Part shown: in pieces, positions 24,301-32,541 of the stretch
How the letters are laid out: each line of letters starts with the position of its first letter
How positions within the stretch are numbered: the stretch's first letter is position 1
Source of the DNA: Bacteroidetes bacterium GWF2_40_14
Lineage (GTDB): Bacteria > Bacteroidota > Bacteroidia > Bacteroidales > UBA932
Direction of reading: 5' to 3'
Assembly (NCBI GenBank): GCA_001769195.1
Contig: MEOK01000036.1
Coordinates: forward strand, 559-41,976
Length of the DNA: 41,418 nt
Position numbers and translations under genes: made by a program
Notes under the pieces: generated by a model
The model's database searches: none
The model's input: the letters and a program-made list of their open reading frames with translations, nothing else
Told to the model about the DNA's origin: nothing

Positions 24301-24478
24301 AATTAAGTTGCAAAATTTAAGGCTTTATGTATCGGGAAGTAATTTACTAACTTTTACCAACTACAGTGGCTACGATCCCGATGTTAATACTCTCTCTTCC
24401 AGTTTGAGACAAGGGGTTGATTATGGCTCGTATCCTCAAAGCAGGACATTCATGTTTGGTTTAAATATTGGCTTCTAA
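21365..24478 (+). CDS. SusC-like TonB-dependent outer-membrane glycan transporter
   Basis: This 1037-residue protein is of standard SusC/RagA length. A signal peptide covers about 1-34 (cleavage near AVAQ). A carboxypeptidase-regulatory-like beta domain follows at about 40-115 (SGIVTDENNVPVMGVNV, then FSCLGYKTKEL). The TonB box region is LDELVVVGYGTKRKRDLTGS, and the plug contains VAGVQI, IRVRGASSLNSGNTPLYVVDG and NGVVLITTKRG. The 22-strand barrel runs to a C-terminal FMFGLNIGF ending in Phe. It imports oligosaccharides across the outer membrane together with the SusD lipoprotein encoded 13 bp downstream. It is the first gene of the PUL. The glycan must be inferred from the enzymes downstream. 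Confidence 0.96.
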   Translation: MNYFNLNKQKLLISFCICIIFSISQAFTNSAVAQTSQNVTVSGIVTDENNVPVMGVNVVAIGEKKACITDSKGFFTIQVAKNRILAFSCLGYKTKELSVTELSSGKVILQEDASLLDELVVVGYGTKRKRDLTGSIASINSKELENSPIKDVMTAMQGKVAGVQILSSDGAPGSSIQIRVRGASSLNSGNTPLYVVDGIPIETTTTSLLNVDDEHGLSPLAFLSPGDIESIEVLKDAASSSIYGSRAANGVVLITTKRGKEGRAKISVNTSYGVSNITRRLSVLNSKQWREFIIEGYRNYDTHMGLTKETAISNTVVDSLCPLNAGDEDWQSLMYNAAYEKQFGINIAGGTKNMRYSLSTSYLDQEGIIRNSKYKRFTSRANTEYDATDYIKVGTNVSYTRSTNDRISAGGMGNRSMVVALLTRPPTYALSYPDGSYLGYLNGKRNPIALAEECLHLNTSNRVNANEYIEISFTDWLKFKSSLSIDFEAMKEDEFFPTTVDYRVGYNTGAVRVAEYFTWANENYFTYNQSFGNHHVGGLLGFSQQEWKTDVTGLNGLTFASDDIRTLNGAGTISGQEVNVAYGHALASFFGRFSYDYKGKYLFEANLRADGSSRFGKNNKFGYFPSASAAWRFSDEKWFKPFKFVNDAKLRLSIGQTGNEAIDNYTSQGTFLTGKNYLTNPGVAPYQMPNADLSWETTTQYNLGLDLSFFYGRLDFIFDAYIKNTSDLLYDVPMPNTTGFASVINNVGEIQNKGLEFSVNTKNFVKEFKWSTNFNISFNSNKVLSLPKNVLVNGYIQNGSFHILKEGEPVGTFFGYKYKGIYAYDTDNANQLKHLTSTGKVFKGGDVIWEDIDKNGYIDQNDRTIIGNAQPLFTGGLTNEFSYKNFSLNLFLQFCYGNDIYNNVDYYRNSIFSYNNVSTEFYYNAWRKQGDITEYPKVVRNDPMQNEARVQSRWVEDGSYLKVKTLTFAYDFPRKMIEKIKLQNLRLYVSGSNLLTFTNYSGYDPDVNTLSSSLRQGVDYGSYPQSRTFMFGLNIGF

Positions 24479-24491
24479 AATATTGTGAAAA

Positions 24492-25883
24492 ATGAAAAAA
24501 ATAAATTATAACATATTTATCTTGGGATTGGCACTGTTAAGCCTCTCCTCATGTGTTAATTCTTTGCTGGACAAGAAACCAATTAGTAGTTTTTCTGCCG
24601 AAAGTTTCTACAAGAACCAGGATCAGGCAAAGGCCGGGGTATACGGAATATACAATAGCTTACAATCTACAATGCACACCAATTTCTCGTTCTGGGGAGA
24701 GGGACGTGCAGATAATGTCAAAACAAAACATGCCGGTGAGCCTACGTTTTTACTTAACAACACACTTACAGCATCAATTTCATCTGCCGACTGGACCAAT
24801 CTTTACACAACAATCAGCAGGGCAAACTATGCAATTAAGAATATCCCCGGGGTATTTTCAGAAGGTGATGCTACCGGAAATCAACTTGTCGGACAGGCTA
24901 AGGCAATTAGGGCCCTTTCATATTTTTATCTTGTAAGAATCTGGGGAGACGTTCCACTAATACTTGAACCATACACACAAGCAGGTCAGGATATTTTTGT
25001 TTCCCGCACCAATTCAGAGCTGGTTCTGGACCAGGTTGAAGCAGATTTGAAGTTTGCTGTAGTTAATTGTGTTGAGAAATTCAATAGTACTAATGACAGG
25101 ATAATGTTCAACAAAGGGAGTGCAAATGCGCTTCTTGTTCAGGTTTATATGTGGAGGAAAAAGTATACCGAAGCCATAGCAGCTGCAGATCTGGTTATTT
25201 CAAATCCATTATATTCACTTGCAGTAGATATGGTTGCATGGGGAAAGATGTTCTCCGACAGTTATTCTAATGAGAGTATATTCGAAGTTGGCTATAATGA
25301 AACTCAGACAAACGGGCTACGTGTTTTATATGCAATCGGGTCCGATTCTCACTATACCCCATCTCTAAACTTCATGGCCTCATTTGAGGCAGGAGACTTA
25401 AGACGTGCGTATATATACGATGTTACACAGGCAGACCCAAAAGCAATATGGAAATATTTGGGAAAGGGAGTCAGTGACCAGATAGCAACTACATCAAAAC
25501 AGAACATCATCCTAATCAGGCTTGCCGATATCATGATGCTCAAAGCCGAAGCGCTTAACAAAATGGGAGGAACCACAAATGTCACAAATGCTCTTAAGCT
25601 ACTGGAACCAATCAGAAAGAGAGCCGGTATTACGCCAAACCTTCTGACAGAAGCTCAGGCAATATCTATGTACGGTTCTGTAGAGAATGCAATATTACAC
25701 GAGCGTTCTATTGAACTCTGCTACGAAGGACACCGTTGGTTTGACCTGGTAAGAACCGGAAAGGCAATTTCAACAATGGGGCCTATAAACGGATTGAGTA
25801 ATGCTAAAAACCTTATATGGCCTATAAGTACCACAACTATAGACAAGAACCCAAATATTACACAAAACGAGTTTTACAGGTAA
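24492..25883 (+). CDS. SusD/RagB-like surface glycan-binding lipoprotein
   Basis: This is a 463-residue lipoprotein with a signal peptide and lipobox LSLSSC (C21). The helical TPR-like body is typical of SusD: AKAGVYGIYNSLQ, ISRANYAIKNI, AKAIRALSYFYLVRIWGDVPL, and near the C-terminus HERSIELCYEGHRWFDLVRTG and WPISTTTIDKNPNITQN. It caps the SusC barrel and captures glycan. It is slightly shorter than many family members, but the start and end motifs are complete. Confidence 0.96.
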   Translation: MKKINYNIFILGLALLSLSSCVNSLLDKKPISSFSAESFYKNQDQAKAGVYGIYNSLQSTMHTNFSFWGEGRADNVKTKHAGEPTFLLNNTLTASISSADWTNLYTTISRANYAIKNIPGVFSEGDATGNQLVGQAKAIRALSYFYLVRIWGDVPLILEPYTQAGQDIFVSRTNSELVLDQVEADLKFAVVNCVEKFNSTNDRIMFNKGSANALLVQVYMWRKKYTEAIAAADLVISNPLYSLAVDMVAWGKMFSDSYSNESIFEVGYNETQTNGLRVLYAIGSDSHYTPSLNFMASFEAGDLRRAYIYDVTQADPKAIWKYLGKGVSDQIATTSKQNIILIRLADIMMLKAEALNKMGGTTNVTNALKLLEPIRKRAGITPNLLTEAQAISMYGSVENAILHERSIELCYEGHRWFDLVRTGKAISTMGPINGLSNAKNLIWPISTTTIDKNPNITQNEFYR

Positions 25884-25896
25884 TAAATACAGGCAG

Positions 25897-26487
25897 ATGA
25901 AAAAACTTAACATATTTAACACAATGAGAGAAAAATCTATAGTATTTGTTATTATAGCCCTCTCCCTCGGGTCATGTATACAAAGCAACTTCGACTACGA
26001 GTCTTCTACAACCTCAGAAACAGGAAAGTTCAAAGGAACGGCTCTTGAGTTTATAAATACAGCCAAAGCAATTGACTCATTATCGTTAATGAAAGAGGCA
26101 ATCACTTTAACGGGTTTGCAAACTCTATACAGCCAGGCTGGCCCCAGAACATTCATTATACCAAGAAATCCAGGTATACGGGCATACCTTAAGACAAATG
26201 GATTTGCATCGCTGGCAGCTATGCCCGTTGCTACTTTAACCGAAGTGCTCAAATACCATATAGTAAAAGCATCGTATTATACACAGGATGTTCAGTTTAT
26301 GGCTAGTGACAAACCAATAATGTACCAGACAGAGGGAATCAATCCACTCTATTTTTCACATAACAGTGGTTTTCAGGTTATTGTAAACCAGGGAACAAAG
26401 AAATCTTTTACAATTTATGTTTCAAACATAAGACCAACGAATGGCATTATACACATTTCATCGGATGTTGTGTATTACTTGCCTTGA
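25897..26487 (+). CDS. Fasciclin-domain lipoprotein
   Basis: This is a 196-residue protein with a lipoprotein signal (VIIALSLGSC). The only domain is one fasciclin (FAS1) domain at about 60-195: a long N-terminal helix, then GPRTFIIPRNPGIRAYL, VLKYHIVKASYY, and the final TNGIIHISSDVVYYLP. It occupies the position after SusD where PULs often encode SusE-type glycan-binding lipoproteins, so a surface-binding or accessory role is likely but not shown. Two starts are possible: 25897 (MKKLNIF) or ATG 25924 (MREKSIVF), which gives a shorter, typical signal peptide. A strong terminator follows directly. Confidence 0.85.
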   Translation: MKKLNIFNTMREKSIVFVIIALSLGSCIQSNFDYESSTTSETGKFKGTALEFINTAKAIDSLSLMKEAITLTGLQTLYSQAGPRTFIIPRNPGIRAYLKTNGFASLAAMPVATLTEVLKYHIVKASYYTQDVQFMASDKPIMYQTEGINPLYFSHNSGFQVIVNQGTKKSFTIYVSNIRPTNGIIHISSDVVYYLP

Positions 26488-26497
26488 TAAAGCCCCA

Positions 26498-26535
26498 AAT
26501 CAGGGAGCCATTTGGTTCCCTGATTATTTTTATTT
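26498..26535 (+). terminator. Intrinsic terminator after the SusC-SusD-fasciclin genes
   Basis: The inverted repeat AATCAGGGA/TCCCTGATT has additional inner pairs around an ATTT loop (28-nt hairpin at 26498-26525), followed by ATTTTTATTT. It separates the transport genes from the enzyme genes and may reduce read-through. Confidence 0.8.
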
Positions 26536-26536
26536 A

Positions 26537-26544
26537 TAAATTTG
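26537..26544 (+). promoter_or_regulatory. Possible -7 box just before the lyase gene
   Basis: TAAATTTG matches TAnnTTTG and lies directly after the terminator, but it is only 4 bp before ATG 26549. A transcript from it would be nearly leaderless, so the match may be chance. Confidence 0.25.
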
Positions 26545-26548
26545 ATCT

Positions 26549-28459
26549 ATGTATTCTATCGCTTATTCTTATAAGAAGCTGATTGTATTTATTGGCTTCA
26601 TTCTGTTCACTTGCTCCCTCTTTTCTCAAAAGGGCAACTTTCCCTTTTATGATTTTGCGGGAATTTATAATTTTGGAGACATTATTCCTAAGGATCAGGG
26701 AGGCAAGTTTGTTCAGGTAGAGTTATTGAATACAGAAAACGATGCTATAATAGTTCATAAAATCCGTAATGGATTGTTATATGAAAAATTTGGCAATCCC
26801 ATTAACTGGGAGATGTATGAAAAAACAGAACTCGAGACAAGTGTCTGGATAAACCGGCTCTATTTTCTCCCCTCTTTTGCAAGAATGTACTATATAACCA
26901 AAGACAAATCATATCTGACCGATATGATGGGCATTCTTAATACATGGATCAAGGATAATCCAAGAGTTCCCGGGTCGGAGAAGAGGACTTTCAACTGGAG
27001 GGACATGCAGGTTGCCTGGAGAAGCATTCATCTGTCGTGGTGCTACTATCTTGCAAAAGATGGATTATCGTCTGAAGACAAAGCCACAATAGAGAACATT
27101 CAAAAGGAGCATGCTGCTGTTTTGCTCTCATGGTTTGCCCGGCAACCGCTCAACGATTTTAACCATCAATCTCATGGTGCTTTGGCAATGCTTTACCTTT
27201 CGTGCCTTTTCCCGGAAATAGATAAAGAAGGAGAACTTGAGAGTAATGCCATAAGGATACTCACACATCATATGATTTCAGCCCATTATAAAGACGGAGG
27301 CAACATGGAGCAGATGTTTGGTTATTACCCTTTCCAGACAGCTATTTTCAGAGATATGCTCCTTCTTTGCACAGCAAACAACATAGAGTATCCATCGGAG
27401 CTGGTTCCTCTGCTTCACAAGATGCTGACATACATGTCTGATTTTGCTCAGCCAGATGAAACCATGCCTCCAGTTAATGACTCATATGAAATGACAATTA
27501 TACCATCTGTTGATATTCTGAATTCTGTTTTAAAAACAAATGTCAGCACAAAATCCACTGTTTCTGCATATTATCCCGATACTCAGATTGCTGTGATGCG
27601 TAGCGGAAAGGTGGAGAATAAGAATAACTGGTATATTTTACTAAATCCTGCAAAAAGGATAGGGAGTCATGCACATGCAGGCCGTCTTGGAGTATATCTG
27701 TGGTATAACAACAAGCCTGTATTAATTGATGCCGGATGCAGCAACTACGACAAGCCCATAAAAAACAGCTGGTACAGAACTTCCATGGCTCACAATACCG
27801 TCCTTATTGACGCGACTCAGGATGCTGAATCATCTTCAGATGCAGAATATGCAAAGAAGAGAGATACTGAAAACCATATAACAGACTGGTTGGACAAAGA
27901 GAATTATAAATATTGCAGAATGGTGTCTCCATATAGTGACCCAACAAACTGCAATGTTACCTGGGCAAGAAACATTGCCCTTATCAAAGACGAATTTGCG
28001 GTTATATATGATTGCTTTACAACTAAAGATGCGCACAGTTATGAAATACTTTTTCATACTCCTCCCGTAGAGGTCCTGACAGATAGTGATGACAAACCTG
28101 TAATGATAAAAGGGGACTCACCCATTTCCTTGATACCAGTAAAGAGTGATGCCCTCAGTAGTATTAATATAACCAATGAGTATTTCTATCTGAATGGTTC
28201 GGATTATAAAGCCCCTATGATTAATTTCACATATAAATCCGGAGGGAACCTAAATGCTGTAACAGTTGTTTTCCCGGAATCGGGAGATATTTCCAGACTA
28301 AAAGTTGAAAAAACCGAATCAGACCAAGGTCTTGGCCTTTTAATAGATACGGAAAAAGGAGATAAAAAAATACTGCTCTTTAAAAACATTGACGCAAAAG
28401 AGGTAAAAATGTACGGAGAGAGAACCGGACAACCATTTGAATTATTTGAAAAACGATAA
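26549..28459 (+). CDS. Heparinase II/III family polysaccharide lyase (exported)
   Basis: This 636-residue protein has an N-terminal signal peptide (YKKLIVFIGFILFTCSLFSQ). An alpha/alpha-toroid domain covers about 60-340 (NWRDMQVAWRS, FNHQSHGALAM, NMEQMFGYYPFQ). A heparinase II/III-like beta-sheet domain follows, with GSHAHAGRLGVYLWYNNKP, LIDAGCSNYD and SMAHNTVLID. Enzymes of this fold cleave uronic-acid-containing polysaccharides (heparin/heparan, alginate and others) by beta-elimination. Candidate catalytic residues are the His in NHQSHG, the Tyr in GYYPF and the His in GSHAHAG. Its neighbours are two GH20-type enzymes and NagA/NagB, so the target probably alternates hexosamine with uronate. 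The exact PL family and bond specificity are not assignable by eye. Confidence 0.88.
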   Translation: MYSIAYSYKKLIVFIGFILFTCSLFSQKGNFPFYDFAGIYNFGDIIPKDQGGKFVQVELLNTENDAIIVHKIRNGLLYEKFGNPINWEMYEKTELETSVWINRLYFLPSFARMYYITKDKSYLTDMMGILNTWIKDNPRVPGSEKRTFNWRDMQVAWRSIHLSWCYYLAKDGLSSEDKATIENIQKEHAAVLLSWFARQPLNDFNHQSHGALAMLYLSCLFPEIDKEGELESNAIRILTHHMISAHYKDGGNMEQMFGYYPFQTAIFRDMLLLCTANNIEYPSELVPLLHKMLTYMSDFAQPDETMPPVNDSYEMTIIPSVDILNSVLKTNVSTKSTVSAYYPDTQIAVMRSGKVENKNNWYILLNPAKRIGSHAHAGRLGVYLWYNNKPVLIDAGCSNYDKPIKNSWYRTSMAHNTVLIDATQDAESSSDAEYAKKRDTENHITDWLDKENYKYCRMVSPYSDPTNCNVTWARNIALIKDEFAVIYDCFTTKDAHSYEILFHTPPVEVLTDSDDKPVMIKGDSPISLIPVKSDALSSINITNEYFYLNGSDYKAPMINFTYKSGGNLNAVTVVFPESGDISRLKVEKTESDQGLGLLIDTEKGDKKILLFKNIDAKEVKMYGERTGQPFELFEKR

Positions 28460-28472
28460 ATAAAATATTAAC

Positions 28473-30047
28473 ATGAGAAGATTATCAGTTGTTATTTTCG
28501 CTTTACTAATGGTTATAAGTGCATTATCTCAAACCAGGTATAATGTAGTCCCATTTCCAAACTCATTAGAGGCTAAAGATGGTTATTTCAATTTAGATAA
28601 AGTGCTAAGTGTAAGCTGCGGTAAAGAATATATACCTGAAATACAAATGTTTTCAGACATATTCAAGAAACAGTTTTTTGTTAATCTCTCACTGTCTGCC
28701 AATGGCAAAATTACAGTGAGAAAAGATGAAAAGCTTCCGAAGGACTCCTATAAACTGAATATAACACAAAACAATATTACGATTGAGGTAAATACAACCT
28801 CTTCCTGTTTTTATGCATTTCAGACCTTACGTCAGTTAATTACTCTTAAGGGAGATGGATCTTATGAGATACCGGCCTGCATAATAAGCGACTACCCAAG
28901 CTTCTCATGGAGAGCATTTATGCTGGACGAATCAAGGCATTTCAAAGGAAAGGATTTTGTTAAAAAAATGCTTGACCAGATGGCACTATTAAAAATGAAT
29001 GTTTTCCACTGGCACCTTACAGACGACCAGGGGTGGCGCATAGAGATAAAGAAGTACCCTTTACTTACAGAGGTTGGGGCATGGCGCGAGAAGACTCAGC
29101 TAAAGTATGCTCCAAAGGATAGTGCCCGGATCTATTACCAATACCCCCACGGAGGATACTACACACAAGAAGATATTGCAGAGATTGTAGATTACGCATC
29201 AAAAAAACATATTATGATTGTCCCGGAGATTGAAATGCCCGGACATGCAACAGCAGCTGTTGCTTCATATCAATGGCTCTCTGCTCCCAATCAGCCAATT
29301 AAGGTAACAGGAGATTTTGGAATATTCAAATCGACATACAATGTTGCTGATGAGAGAGTATTTACTTTTCTTACCGATGTTTTATCTGAGGTAATGTCTC
29401 TTTTCCCTTCGAAAGTTATTCACATTGGCGGCGATGAAGTCAAATATGACGAATGGATCACAAGTGACAAGGTAAAGGAGCTTATGGCCCGAGAGGGTCT
29501 TAAACGGCCGGCCGATGTTCAGGTGTTTTTTGTTAACCGCATCTCTAAAATTATTCAGGACAGAGGATTCAGAATGATGGGATGGAACGAGATTATGGGT
29601 AAAAACATTCATGAGTGGTCCACAGAAGAGAATTCTCAGCAAACCTTGGCAAAATCAAGCATAGTACACTTCTGGAAGGGAGAGCCCGCATTGCTTAAAG
29701 AGGCGCTGGAACAGGGATACGATGTTGTAAACTCAAATCATTGGGATACCTACTTAGACTACACATATACCCGTATTCCACTGGAAAAGGCTTATAATTT
29801 CTCTCCTGTTCCGGAAGGTCTGGATCCAAAATATATAAGCCATGTCCTCGGTTCCGGATGTCAGATGTGGAGCGAATATATACCAAAGGTCTCAGATCTG
29901 TACCGACAGGTATTTCCGAGAATTGCCGCCTATGCAGAGGTTGGCTGGACAAGCAGGGAAAATAAGGATTACGACAGGTTTGTAAAATCACTCACCGTGC
30001 TAAAGAGATATTGGGATACCCAGGGCATTACATACTATACTGAATAA
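28473..30047 (+). CDS. GH20 beta-N-acetylhexosaminidase (exported)
   Basis: This 524-residue protein has a signal peptide (about 1-19, cleavage after LSQ). An N-terminal GH20b domain covers about 20-140 and the GH20 catalytic TIM barrel about 145-480. Motifs are FMLDESRHFKGKDFVKKML, MNVFHWHLTDDQGWRIEI, VPEIEMPGHATAA and the catalytic pair D321-E322 in IHIGGDEVKYDEW; FWKGE and MWSEYI lie in the +/-1 subsites. It removes terminal GlcNAc or GalNAc by substrate-assisted catalysis, in the periplasm or at the surface. One base separates it from the permease gene that could take up the released sugar, so co-transcription is almost certain. Confidence 0.95.
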   Translation: MRRLSVVIFALLMVISALSQTRYNVVPFPNSLEAKDGYFNLDKVLSVSCGKEYIPEIQMFSDIFKKQFFVNLSLSANGKITVRKDEKLPKDSYKLNITQNNITIEVNTTSSCFYAFQTLRQLITLKGDGSYEIPACIISDYPSFSWRAFMLDESRHFKGKDFVKKMLDQMALLKMNVFHWHLTDDQGWRIEIKKYPLLTEVGAWREKTQLKYAPKDSARIYYQYPHGGYYTQEDIAEIVDYASKKHIMIVPEIEMPGHATAAVASYQWLSAPNQPIKVTGDFGIFKSTYNVADERVFTFLTDVLSEVMSLFPSKVIHIGGDEVKYDEWITSDKVKELMAREGLKRPADVQVFFVNRISKIIQDRGFRMMGWNEIMGKNIHEWSTEENSQQTLAKSSIVHFWKGEPALLKEALEQGYDVVNSNHWDTYLDYTYTRIPLEKAYNFSPVPEGLDPKYISHVLGSGCQMWSEYIPKVSDLYRQVFPRIAAYAEVGWTSRENKDYDRFVKSLTVLKRYWDTQGITYYTE

Positions 30048-30048
30048 A

Positions 30049-31365
30049 ATGGGAAAACCTGAAAAAAAGAGATACATAGTCTCAATGATGATTTTGTGCT
30101 CCCTCTTCTTTATCTTCGGATTCGTGTCGTGGGTAAACGCTATTCTTATTCCATACTTTAAGATAGCTTGTGAGCTGACCCATACCCAAGCATATCTGGT
30201 TGCCTTTGCTTTTTATATCGCCTATTTTCTAATGGCAATACCAGCATCAAGACTTCTCAATAAGTTTGGTTTTAAAAAGGGTATGCTCATTGGGCTTTGT
30301 ATGATGTCCCTGGGCACTCTTATTTTTGTACCCGCTGCCTACACAAGAATTTACGGAATATTTCTATTTGGTCTTTTTTGTATAGGAACAGGACTAGCCA
30401 TTCTCCAGACTGCCGCAAATCCTTACGTTACAATGATAGGGCCGATTGAAAGTGCAGCCAAACGGATAAGTATTGTCGGTCTGTGCAACAAGTTTGCAGG
30501 AATTATATCTCCCTTAATTTTTGCTGCAGTAATACTACAGGCAAGTGACGGAGAGATGTTCCGGCAACTTAAAGCTGGTTTGATAATGGGGGCAGAAAAG
30601 GAGATTGTTCTGGATGCTTTGGTGAGAAGGGTAATGCTGCCATATGCCTTTTTGTCTGTATTACTTTTGATTTTCGGGATACTGATTAGATATTCGCCGC
30701 TTCCTGAAATCAATGCAAAGGAGCAGAACAGCAGTACCGATGCATCACACAATGACCGATCTTCAATTTTTCAATATCCATATCTGATTCTGGGTATATT
30801 CGCAATATTTTTCCATGTAGGTGCGCAGGTAATATCGATAGATACCATTATAAGCTATGCAGGCACCATGGGTATTGAGCTCACTGCAGCTAAGGTATTT
30901 CCTTCATATACTATGTCTTGTACTTTAATCGGGTACATAATTGGGATTTCTCTAATCCCCAGAGTATTAAAACAAAAACGAGCACTGCAGATAGCTACCA
31001 CAATGGGACTGATTTTGTCTTTTTGCATTATATATGTTTCCGGCAATGTCACAATTTTATCTCATAACACAGATATTTCAATATGGTTCTTAGTGTTAAT
31101 GGGTATGCCCAACGCCTTGATTTACGCAGGCATATGGCCACTTGCCATAAGAAACCTTGGTAAATACACCAATCTAGGCTCTTCTCTTCTTGTAATGGCA
31201 TTATGCGGAAACGCATTTCTTCCGGTAATTTACGGTTCTCTTGTAGATTCATATGGAGCCAGGTTGTCATACTGGGTACTTGTCCCTTGTTTCTTGTATC
31301 TGATATTTTATGCATTTAAAGGTCACAAAATTGAGCACTGGTCTAAAATTGTTGCAAATGAATAA
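30049..31365 (+). CDS. Sugar MFS permease, FucP/NagP type
   Basis: This 438-residue protein has about 12 membrane helices. The opening FFIFGFVSWVNAILIPYFK and ILQTAANPYVTMIGP belong to the fucose/glucose/GlcNAc proton-symporter branch of the major facilitator superfamily that is common in Bacteroidetes. It lies between GH20 and nagA, so N-acetylhexosamine uptake across the inner membrane is the most likely role. The 3' end overlaps the nagA start by 8 bp (ATGAATAA), indicating translational coupling. Substrate specificity is inferred from context only. Confidence 0.9.
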   Translation: MGKPEKKRYIVSMMILCSLFFIFGFVSWVNAILIPYFKIACELTHTQAYLVAFAFYIAYFLMAIPASRLLNKFGFKKGMLIGLCMMSLGTLIFVPAAYTRIYGIFLFGLFCIGTGLAILQTAANPYVTMIGPIESAAKRISIVGLCNKFAGIISPLIFAAVILQASDGEMFRQLKAGLIMGAEKEIVLDALVRRVMLPYAFLSVLLLIFGILIRYSPLPEINAKEQNSSTDASHNDRSSIFQYPYLILGIFAIFFHVGAQVISIDTIISYAGTMGIELTAAKVFPSYTMSCTLIGYIIGISLIPRVLKQKRALQIATTMGLILSFCIIYVSGNVTILSHNTDISIWFLVLMGMPNALIYAGIWPLAIRNLGKYTNLGSSLLVMALCGNAFLPVIYGSLVDSYGARLSYWVLVPCFLYLIFYAFKGHKIEHWSKIVANE

Positions 31366-32530
31366 ATTAAAGATATTTAACGGATATATTATAACCCCGT
31401 TCGAAAATCTGGGCGTGGGAACAGTTTTGACAGACAATGGCAAGATAACCGCTGTGGAACTGGGCAATATTGAGGTATCGGGTTATGAGGAAATTGATGC
31501 AAAAAATTGTTACATAAGCCCCGGGTTTATAGATTTGCACACTCACGGCGGAGCCAATCATGATTTTATGGATTGCTCTGTTGATGGCTTTCTGCAAATA
31601 GCAAGAATGCATGCAATACACGGGACAACTTTGCTTTATCCCACAACACTCGCAGGGGACCACTCAGAACTTTACAGCTTTTTTGACACATACGAAGTGG
31701 CAACCAAATTAAACCATACAGGAGCCCGGTTTGGAGGAATCCATCTGGAAGGCCCGTACTTTTCATATAACAACAGAGGGGCGCAGGATCCAAAATATTT
31801 AAAAAATCCCGATCCTGCAGAGTACATGGAAGTTCTAGGTAAAAACAAAAATATAGTTAGGTGGAGTATTGCTCCGGAATTGGCCGGAGCAATTGACTTT
31901 GGCAAGACTCTTACAAAAATGGGGATACTTCCTTCAATTGCACATACAGATGCCATATACGAGGAGGTTTTAGCTGCTTTCAATGCAGGTTTTACACATA
32001 TGACACATTTCTATTCCTGCATGAACGGAATTACCCGTCGCAATGCTTTTCGCTTTGCAGGGTGCATTGAGGCAGGATACCTGTTAGATGAAATGACCGT
32101 AGAGATTATTTCAGACGGTGTTCATGTGCCAGAACCCCTCATGAAGCTTATATACAAAATAAAGGGGGCAGAAAACATAGCACTGGTTACAGATTCAATG
32201 AGAGGAGCAGGTATGCCGGACGGAAAGTCAATTTTAGGGAGTTTACAAAAAGGTCAGGATGTAATTATTGAAGATGGTGTCGCAAAGTTGCCGGACCGTA
32301 CTGCATTTGCAGGAAGTGTCGCAACAACCGACCTGTTGGTCAGAAACATGATTAACATCGGAGGAATTTCTCTGACAGACTCAATCCGGATGGCTACCTC
32401 TACTCCTGCCCGAATAGCAAACATAGCAGCGAGAAAAGGCAGAATTGCAGTTGGTTACGATGCTGACATTGTAATTTTCAATTCAAATATAGAGGTTCAA
32501 AGCACAATAATTGAGGGAAAACTAATTTAA
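31358..32530 (+). CDS. nagA: N-acetylglucosamine-6-phosphate deacetylase
   Basis: This 390-residue amidohydrolase-superfamily enzyme converts GlcNAc-6-phosphate to GlcN-6-phosphate plus acetate in the cytoplasm. Visible motifs are the metal-binding H61/H63 in DLHTHGG, GIHLEGPYFS, PSIAHTDA, MTHFYSCMNG, catalytic D279 in LVTDSMRGAGMPDG, and the C-terminal NPAxxxG-like TPARIANIAARKGRI. The frame is open 48 bases further upstream inside the permease gene, but ATG 31358 matches the family N-terminus (MNKLKIFNGYIITP). No dedicated N-acetylhexosamine kinase is seen in the window, so that step must be encoded elsewhere. Confidence 0.94.
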   Translation: MNKLKIFNGYIITPFENLGVGTVLTDNGKITAVELGNIEVSGYEEIDAKNCYISPGFIDLHTHGGANHDFMDCSVDGFLQIARMHAIHGTTLLYPTTLAGDHSELYSFFDTYEVATKLNHTGARFGGIHLEGPYFSYNNRGAQDPKYLKNPDPAEYMEVLGKNKNIVRWSIAPELAGAIDFGKTLTKMGILPSIAHTDAIYEEVLAAFNAGFTHMTHFYSCMNGITRRNAFRFAGCIEAGYLLDEMTVEIISDGVHVPEPLMKLIYKIKGAENIALVTDSMRGAGMPDGKSILGSLQKGQDVIIEDGVAKLPDRTAFAGSVATTDLLVRNMINIGGISLTDSIRMATSTPARIANIAARKGRIAVGYDADIVIFNSNIEVQSTIIEGKLI

Positions 32531-32541
32531 CAAACACAGAA

